A DNA stretch of 64,000 nt from JBOFSQ01 sp051651625 (GTDB taxonomy: Bacteria > Planctomycetota > Planctomycetia > Pirellulales > Thermoguttaceae): positions 94,508 through 158,507 of the forward strand of contig JBOFSQ010000103.1 in the NCBI GenBank assembly GCA_051651625.1, in the 5' to 3' direction. Positions 59,167 to 64,000 of this stretch are shown here, piece after piece. The notes below the pieces were generated by a model. That model worked only from the letters and a program-made list of their open reading frames with translations, did not search any database and was not told where the DNA came from. Made by a program: the position numbers and the translations under genes. Each line of letters opens with the position of its first letter. The first letter of the stretch is position 1.

Positions 59167-59252
59167 ATTTGTAGGCTTCGCCCTCCACACGACCGCGGCC
59201 TCGATGGGCCGCTACCGTTTTGGTACGGGAAATTCAAACCGGCTTGAGTATA
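59152..59252. repeat. GGCTTCGCCCTCC-type repeat, copy 3
   Basis: TATACCCGTTACGGGTAGAT, TTGTAGGCTTCGCCCTCCAC and CCGCTACCGTTTTGGTACGG to GCTTGAGTA repeat 43468-43570. The TAG at 59164-59166 is the stop codon of the S2P protease. Confidence 0.8.
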
Positions 59253-59269
59253 CTAGCGACTTCGGTGAA

Positions 59270-59414
59270 TAGACTTGTTCGGAAACGTCAATTTGGGGCG
59301 ATTTGGTAGTTCTGGTTCGGCATAGCCGAACCCTCCAGTTATCGACGCCGTAGGCGTTTGGAGGGTTCGGCTATGCCGAACCGATATGCGGGTGCAAGTT
59401 TCCGAACAGGTCTA
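59270..59414. mobile_element. Complete 145-bp MITE with 17-bp inverted ends
   Basis: TAGACTTGTTCGGAAACGTC at the left and AGTTTCCGAACAGGTCTA at the right are inverted ends; the outer TA on both sides suggests a TA target. Inside is GGTTCGGCATAGCCGAACC, a loop and its mirror (59314-59382). It lies 4 bases before the recO start. It needs a transposase from elsewhere, not seen here. Confidence 0.85.
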
Positions 59415-59418
59415 ATCT

Positions 59419-60159
59419 ATGCCAATGAACCGAGCCGATGCAATCGTCTTGCGGACGACCGACTTCAGTGAGACGAGTCTCGTTGTTCACATCTTTACGC
59501 GGTCTTTGGGTAAGATAGCCGCTCTGGCGAAGGGTGCGAAACGCCTCAAGGGGCCGTTTGAAAACTCTCTTGACTTACTCGCCGAAATTAGTGTAGCATT
59601 CATTCACAAAAACGGCGATGCACTCGACCTGCTCACCGAATCGAAGCTCGTTCGGCGGTTCACTCCACGGCGCGACAACCTCGCTGGACTCCACGCGGCG
59701 TACCTCGTCGTCGAACTCGTCGATACGATGCTAGAAGACGGCGAACCGATGCCGTCGCTTTTCGACACCACCGTTTCAACAATACGCAAACTTTGTGACG
59801 GAGACCGCGTTAACGAACACCTTGTAAGATTTGAATGGGAATTGTTGCACACGCTCGGACACACGCCGCTATTCACAAATTGCGTCGAGTGCGGAAGGCC
59901 GTGCGACCTCGCCCGCGACAGATCGCTCCCTATCGGGATCGCTGCGGGCGGCGTGCTTTGTCCAGAATGTCGGTGCGAACACACCGTCTGCCTCATCCCA
60001 TCAGCAACAATTCGTGAACTCATCACGCTAAACGAAAACACCGAACCGTTGTCATCGACGACACTCCGCGAAGCACGACGACTGTTCAATGCCTATTTTT
60101 GCCACCTAATCGGGAGACCGCCAAAACTCTACGATGCGCTAGGCATAATTGACACATGA
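59419..60159 (+). CDS. recO: DNA repair protein RecO
   Basis: RecO loads RecA on SSB-coated DNA with RecR. The 246-residue protein has the OB-fold start RADAIVLRTTDFSETSLVVH, GKIAALAKGAKRLKGPF and the zinc site NCVECGRPC, CPECRCEH (Cys155, Cys158, Cys162, Cys181, Cys184). A MITE ends 4 bases before the ATG, so the 5' region is element-derived. The stop overlaps the next start (ATGA). Confidence 0.92.
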   Translation: MPMNRADAIVLRTTDFSETSLVVHIFTRSLGKIAALAKGAKRLKGPFENSLDLLAEISVAFIHKNGDALDLLTESKLVRRFTPRRDNLAGLHAAYLVVELVDTMLEDGEPMPSLFDTTVSTIRKLCDGDRVNEHLVRFEWELLHTLGHTPLFTNCVECGRPCDLARDRSLPIGIAAGGVLCPECRCEHTVCLIPSATIRELITLNENTEPLSSTTLREARRLFNAYFCHLIGRPPKLYDALGIIDT

Positions 60160-62003
60160 AAAAATACACACACTTCCTTATTCTCACTTTGCTTGCGTTA
60201 TTGGCCACCGGTTGTCACGGTGCTGCCAAGAAGCCGCTTGCGCACTCGATGGCTGGCGAAACATCGCAGGCAGTTCGCGCGCAAGAGGCGGGTTTTGCAG
60301 TCTCGTCGCGTGCTGTACGCAGTCACTACGCCGACCAAGTCGCTGCCGACTCGCCGTTCGCCGCCGAAAACGGATTCGCTCAAAGTCAACCTGTGGTGCA
60401 AACCGCGCCACCAGTCACACCGCAAGTTCCATACGTCGCACCGAATTCACCGCCAGCACCGTTGTCAGCTCCGACACAAGTAGCACCGTATTCGCCGCCG
60501 ACTTCGTACCCACATCAGGCACCAGCGGTGCCGCAAGTTGAACCGCCGCAAACTGCCGCCGCAAATCCGTGGGACTTCGTCGGTACACCAGAAAACACTC
60601 CACAACTTACCGCATCGACTTGGGATGTACCATCTGCGGGAGGTGAGCAGTTGACCGGAAGCACAAGCGGTTGGAGTGAGATCGCTGCGTTGAGCGGAAA
60701 TGGAGTCTCGATTGAAGAGGCCGCCGCACGCGACGAAGCCGCACGCGAACGTACACGTCTGATCGAGTTGGCCAAACAATCACGCAGTAACGATCCTACA
60801 AAGAAATCTTATCTCGACCCGCTCGGTGAGTGGTCGGGGCCGTTTGCAAAACGGCACCAGCGCGACGACACATCCCCAACTCTCGTCGCCTCTACCGATA
60901 CCACCAGTTACGTCGAACCGTATCAACCCACAACGCCCGAAGGCGACGTCGAACTTTTTGAGTGGGAAAAAGAAGACCCGAAAAAGTTCGACTGGGACGT
61001 TCTCGATCCGGTTAACTTCTTCAAGAACGTCCGCGACTGGGCTGGAATGGGACCAGACGAGGCAAAGGCCAACGCACTGGCAGTTCAAGGCCGCGAGATA
61101 CTTCTCACCAATCCCGACCTCACCGACCCAAAGAAATGCGCCGATGCAGCGAGCAAGTTCGAACAGGCTGCGAAGCGTTGGCCCGATTCGCTCCTCGCTG
61201 AAGAGGCTCTCTTCCTCGCAGCCGAGTGCCGTTTCTTCGCCGACGACTATCCAAAGGCGATGACAAACTATCAAACGCTCGTCTCAAAATATCACCACTC
61301 GAAGTGGGTGAACACGTCTGTGCGACGCCTCTTCGCAATCGCGCGTTACTGGGAACGTGAGTCGCTCAAGACTCATTCGCCCGTCAACCTAACGGACAAA
61401 TCGCGTCCGATTACCGACACCTTCGGCAACGCGAAGAAGGCGTATGAGGCGATCTTCATCAACGACCCGAACGGCCCAATCTCCGACGACGCCGTAATGG
61501 CACTTGCTAGTGCGTACCTCGCTCGCGGTCTAAAACAAGGCGACAGTGCATTCTCGCAAGCAGCATATTACTACGCTTACTTGCGGGAGAACTTCCCAAA
61601 CAGTCGCCACATCCCGAAGGCGACCGAGATGGAACTCCTCGCCCGCATCAACGCCTACAACGGTGGCGACTACGACGGCAAATCGCTCGACGAAGCGAGT
61701 TCTTTGGCCAGCAGCGCAATGCGTAATCGTGAAGGGGACAGCAACGTCCAAGAATTAGGTGCCATCAAAGACTCGGTTACAGACAAACAAGCCGAGCGCG
61801 ATTGGGTGATGGCGCAGTATTACGAAAAGAAACGTTTCTACGGTGCGTCGCGGATGTACTACAACAAAATCTTGCAGAACTACCCGCAAACGCCATACGC
61901 CAGCAAGGCCCGTGACCGAATCGCCGCCATCGCTAGCAAACCCGACGAACCGCCGGGGTATCTCGACCAGATGAAAAAAATGGTGACGTTTGGAAAGAAA
62001 TGA
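60156..62003 (+). CDS. Lipoprotein with TPR domain, BamD-like
   Basis: A 615-residue lipoprotein (lipobox LLATGC, Cys20) with a long Pro/Ala/Gln-rich linker (residues 40-200) and a C-terminal helical TPR part (about 300-600), with SLLAEEALFLAAECRFFADDYPKAM, KWVNTSVRRLFAIARYWERE and a final FYGASRMYYNKILQNYPQTPYASKAR. The end half resembles BamD/outer-membrane-assembly TPR proteins. It overlaps recO by ATGA and is followed 1 base later by lptE, supporting an envelope role. Confidence 0.75.
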   Translation: MKKYTHFLILTLLALLATGCHGAAKKPLAHSMAGETSQAVRAQEAGFAVSSRAVRSHYADQVAADSPFAAENGFAQSQPVVQTAPPVTPQVPYVAPNSPPAPLSAPTQVAPYSPPTSYPHQAPAVPQVEPPQTAAANPWDFVGTPENTPQLTASTWDVPSAGGEQLTGSTSGWSEIAALSGNGVSIEEAAARDEAARERTRLIELAKQSRSNDPTKKSYLDPLGEWSGPFAKRHQRDDTSPTLVASTDTTSYVEPYQPTTPEGDVELFEWEKEDPKKFDWDVLDPVNFFKNVRDWAGMGPDEAKANALAVQGREILLTNPDLTDPKKCADAASKFEQAAKRWPDSLLAEEALFLAAECRFFADDYPKAMTNYQTLVSKYHHSKWVNTSVRRLFAIARYWERESLKTHSPVNLTDKSRPITDTFGNAKKAYEAIFINDPNGPISDDAVMALASAYLARGLKQGDSAFSQAAYYYAYLRENFPNSRHIPKATEMELLARINAYNGGDYDGKSLDEASSLASSAMRNREGDSNVQELGAIKDSVTDKQAERDWVMAQYYEKKRFYGASRMYYNKILQNYPQTPYASKARDRIAAIASKPDEPPGYLDQMKKMVTFGKK

Positions 62004-62540
62004 GTGGTTGCCGTGACACGTCAATTGTTCACACTCACTCTGCTGGCTCTGTTTTTGACGGGGTGTGCGGGGTATTCTGTTGGTGGCAAGTCGCTCTTCA
62101 GCCGCGACGTTGCGACGGTGTATGTACCGATTGTCGAGTCTGATTCGTATCGTCGCGGACTTGCGGAACGTCTCACCGAGGCGATCATCAAGAGGATTGA
62201 GTCGAAGTCTATTTACAAGGTTGTTCAGCGTCCGGCTGCTGCTGACAGCACGCTACGTTGCCGTCTCATTTCTGATCGTCAGGGGTTGTCGCTGGTTAAC
62301 GACTACGACGACCCACGCCAAAAAACGGAGACGATGACGGTTGAAGTGAGCTGGACTGATCGTCGTGACCGCGAGATGAATCACCTCGCTGGCGACATCG
62401 AGTGGAACACCGCGACGGGTAAAGTACAGGCCGAAACATTTCTCGTCCCGGAAATGGGAAGCTCTCAAGCGACGGCTGAACATGAAGCGATTAACCGCCT
62501 CGCCGACCAAATCGTCGGAATGATGGAAACACCGTGGTGA
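62004..62540 (+). CDS. lptE: LPS-assembly lipoprotein LptE-like
   Basis: The 178-residue lipoprotein has the signal RQLFTLTLLALFLTGC (Cys21) and the LptE-like body CAGYSVGGKSLFSRDVATVYVPIVESDSYRRGLAERLTEAII, TLRCRLISDRQGLS. The start is GTG at 62004 or 62013. LptE is the plug of LptD in the outer membrane. LptD is not in the window. A Gram-negative envelope is implied. Confidence 0.75.
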   Translation: MVAVTRQLFTLTLLALFLTGCAGYSVGGKSLFSRDVATVYVPIVESDSYRRGLAERLTEAIIKRIESKSIYKVVQRPAAADSTLRCRLISDRQGLSLVNDYDDPRQKTETMTVEVSWTDRRDREMNHLAGDIEWNTATGKVQAETFLVPEMGSSQATAEHEAINRLADQIVGMMETPW

Positions 62541-62556
62541 ACACCGCTATCGGAGG

Positions 62557-63201
62557 ATGCGGTGCAAATTCCAGTGCAGTCGGTACAAAAACGGTGCAAC
62601 AGAGGAAAACTTGGAGCGTGCTGGCGACAAGGGGAAAATCGAAACGCTGGAAAACGCGGCACTTGAGACAATGACGCGCAAGGCAGAACAGCGCAAAAAC
62701 CGCCAGATGACCCCAATCGGGATTCAAATCCCGCTCACGAAACCCCGTAAAATACAGCGTTTTGACGAAAATGGCGAAAAGGTTGACGCGCATTCCGACG
62801 CGCGCGGCGACAGTATCAGTACTGAGAATGATACCACACTCCCGTCCGGCGACCAGCCCCAGCCCGCTACATCGGCGGAACTCCCCGCCACTGCCGCCGG
62901 TTTGGCAAAAATCGCCGCCGATTGGGTAAGGTTGCCCACTCCGATCAGGGAGGCAGTCACGGGCATCGTCGCCGATGACACAGGGCAACTCGTCCAATCG
63001 GGGCTGGCATCCATCGCCGGAGCTTGGGTAAGGTTGTCGCCAGCGGTCAAAGAGGCGATTCTTGCCATCGTCGCCGACGCCCTCTCGGCACCCACTACCA
63101 CGGTACCGGTCGCGGTGGCAGCATCCGCCGAAACGCCGCCAGCATTCACACGCGGCACCTTCGCCATCGGCGAACTGCTGGGCGGTGGCAGCGATAATTG
63201 A
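62557..63201 (+). pseudogene. Remnant with two copies of a 25-residue motif
   Basis: The 214-residue frame starts AGDKGKIETLENAALETMTR, then a basic NRQMTPIGIQIPLTKPRKIQ, a low-complexity linker, and twice LAKIAADWVRLPTPIREAVT / LASIAGAWVRLSPAVKEAIL (116-140 and 150-174). The motif may be the end of a tyrosine-recombinase-type protein followed by a duplicated tail; I cannot confirm. A mixed codon pattern and no ribosome site suggest decay. Confidence 0.4.
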
Positions 63202-63418
63202 AAGGGAAAACCAATGCCAACGAAATAACCCATACAACAAATTGCACACTATAAGCAAGCAAAAAGTTGCGTAATACGGGTGACGGCAAGACCGATCTCG
63301 GCATTTGCCAAATGGTGCTGTGCGTGAGCCCCTATATTTCTCGCCACCATTGCCCTTGTCGAGGGGGACTTGCGGGGTAGAATACCACTCACATTCTCAT
63401 ACACAAAGGATTCCAACC
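63202..63418. other. Gap before the last gene
   Basis: No gene is supported in these 217 bases. An AGGATTCCAACC precedes the next ATG at 63419; GCAAAAAGTTGCG near 63263 is AT-rich. Confidence 0.5.
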
Positions 63419-64000
63419 ATGACCAAACCCGCACAAAAACTCGTCCGTTTTGATTGGGCAATGAAATACATCCTGCGCGACAAAGCTAACTTTGACGTGC
63501 TCGAAGGTTTTCTCACCTGTTTGCTCAAGGAGAAAATCATCATTGAAGATTTGCTTGAAAGCGAGAGCAACCCAGATGGTCCGGATGGAAAGACCAATCG
63601 CGTTGACTTGAAGTGCAAAGATGCAAATGGTCGGCAGATTATCGTCGAAGTGCAAAGCCAGCGCAAAGCCGACTACTTTGAGCGTATCGTTTGGGGCACG
63701 TCAAAAGCGGTAGTCGAAAGCATAAAACGTGGCGATGATTACATTGAGATCACGAAAGTGATTTCGGTGAGTATTCTGTATCACGATTTAGATTATCCGC
63801 AGCAGAACCGTGATTATCTGTACTACGGTAAGACAGACATCACGGGTTGCCACTACGACGAAAAATTGCACATCATTCACGGCATCACCAAAAAAGACGT
63901 GACCAGTGGTGATATTTTTCCGGAGTATCACGTTATCTGCGTGAACAAGTTTGATGATACCATTCGTGATCAGGTAGATGAGTGGGTTTACATTTTCAAG
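63419..64000 (+). CDS. Rpn-family recombination-promoting nuclease/transposase (partial)
   Basis: The frame runs off the window end with 194 codons and no stop. MTKPAQKLVRFDWAMKYILR, LLESESNPDGPDGKTNRVDLK and IIVEVQSQRKADYFERIVWG show the PD-(D/E)XK layout of Rpn/PDDEXK transposase-like proteins: D in NRVDLK and EVQ. These nucleases help DNA exchange and occur in many bacteria in several copies. The start has an AGGA site. The C-terminal half is not visible. Confidence 0.85.
   Translation, partial: MTKPAQKLVRFDWAMKYILRDKANFDVLEGFLTCLLKEKIIIEDLLESESNPDGPDGKTNRVDLKCKDANGRQIIVEVQSQRKADYFERIVWGTSKAVVESIKRGDDYIEITKVISVSILYHDLDYPQQNRDYLYYGKTDITGCHYDEKLHIIHGITKKDVTSGDIFPEYHVICVNKFDDTIRDQVDEWVYIFK

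Noticed and set aside
1..64000. tRNA, rRNA or small RNA genes
   Set aside because: I found no stretch with a T-arm GGTTCGAATCC-type sequence in a cloverleaf context or rRNA signatures; GGTTCGGC palindromes belong to the MITE.

Overview
The window looks like a chromosomal segment of a Planctomycetota bacterium. The reasons are family-level: a multihaem HzsA-related protein, HEAT-repeat and TPR lipoproteins, LptE, an aspartate kinase with four ACT domains, and a 620-residue thioredoxin-like protein with EF-hand-like motifs. The assignment is inference from protein families; no rRNA or tRNA gene was recognised.

Layout. 1-4080: end of an upstream gene, a Panacea antitoxin with a PemK/MazF-like partner (PanAT-type pair), a Ser/Cys-rich lipoprotein and mnmE. 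4126-22956: a large arsenic and organoarsenical resistance island: arsR with a strong promoter, two ArsP-like permeases (one with a ten-cysteine loop), an MFS exporter, a cysteine-rich membrane protein, thioredoxin-coupled arsC, a thioredoxin-like protein with an FtsX/MacB-type ABC pair, acr3, an ArsE-like thioredoxin, two ArsF-family proteins and an ArsG-type permease. It is full of hairpin repeats, duplications, truncated genes (YhcG, KilA-N) and one apparent gene chimera (ArsF leader joined to ankyrin repeats). 18.9-24.0 kb adds three small cysteine-rich proteins, one resembling a metallothionein.

24.2-43.4 kb is mixed housekeeping: a BioB-like radical SAM enzyme, a metallophosphoesterase-fold protein that has lost its metal ligands, AmmeMemoRadiSam radical SAM protein, alpha/beta hydrolase, aspartate kinase, isopropylmalate dehydrogenase, FGGY kinase, a GH5 enzyme with an inserted domain, the HzsA-related protein, NusB and an NRDE protein. 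43.6-56.0 kb, on the minus strand, is the fused S10-spc ribosomal operon from rpsJ to secY, without rpmD and with a slipin gene between rplO and secY. A good sigma70-type promoter lies 185 nt before rpsJ. 56.4-62.5 kb: cheX, ilvC, an ExbD-like protein, a site-2 protease, recO, a TPR lipoprotein and lptE. The end holds a repeat-containing remnant and an incomplete Rpn-family nuclease/transposase gene.

The most unusual aspect is the number of small dispersed elements. I see an MITE with TAGACCTGTTCGGAAAC ends in several states of decay, long hairpins, a 200-bp inverted repeat flanking a Cys-rich gene, a loop that is inverted between two copies of one repeat, a stop-codon-embedded TAGACCCGT motif, and a GTAACCGTTCACGG motif that bounds composite elements. 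Together they explain much of the rearrangement in the arsenic island.
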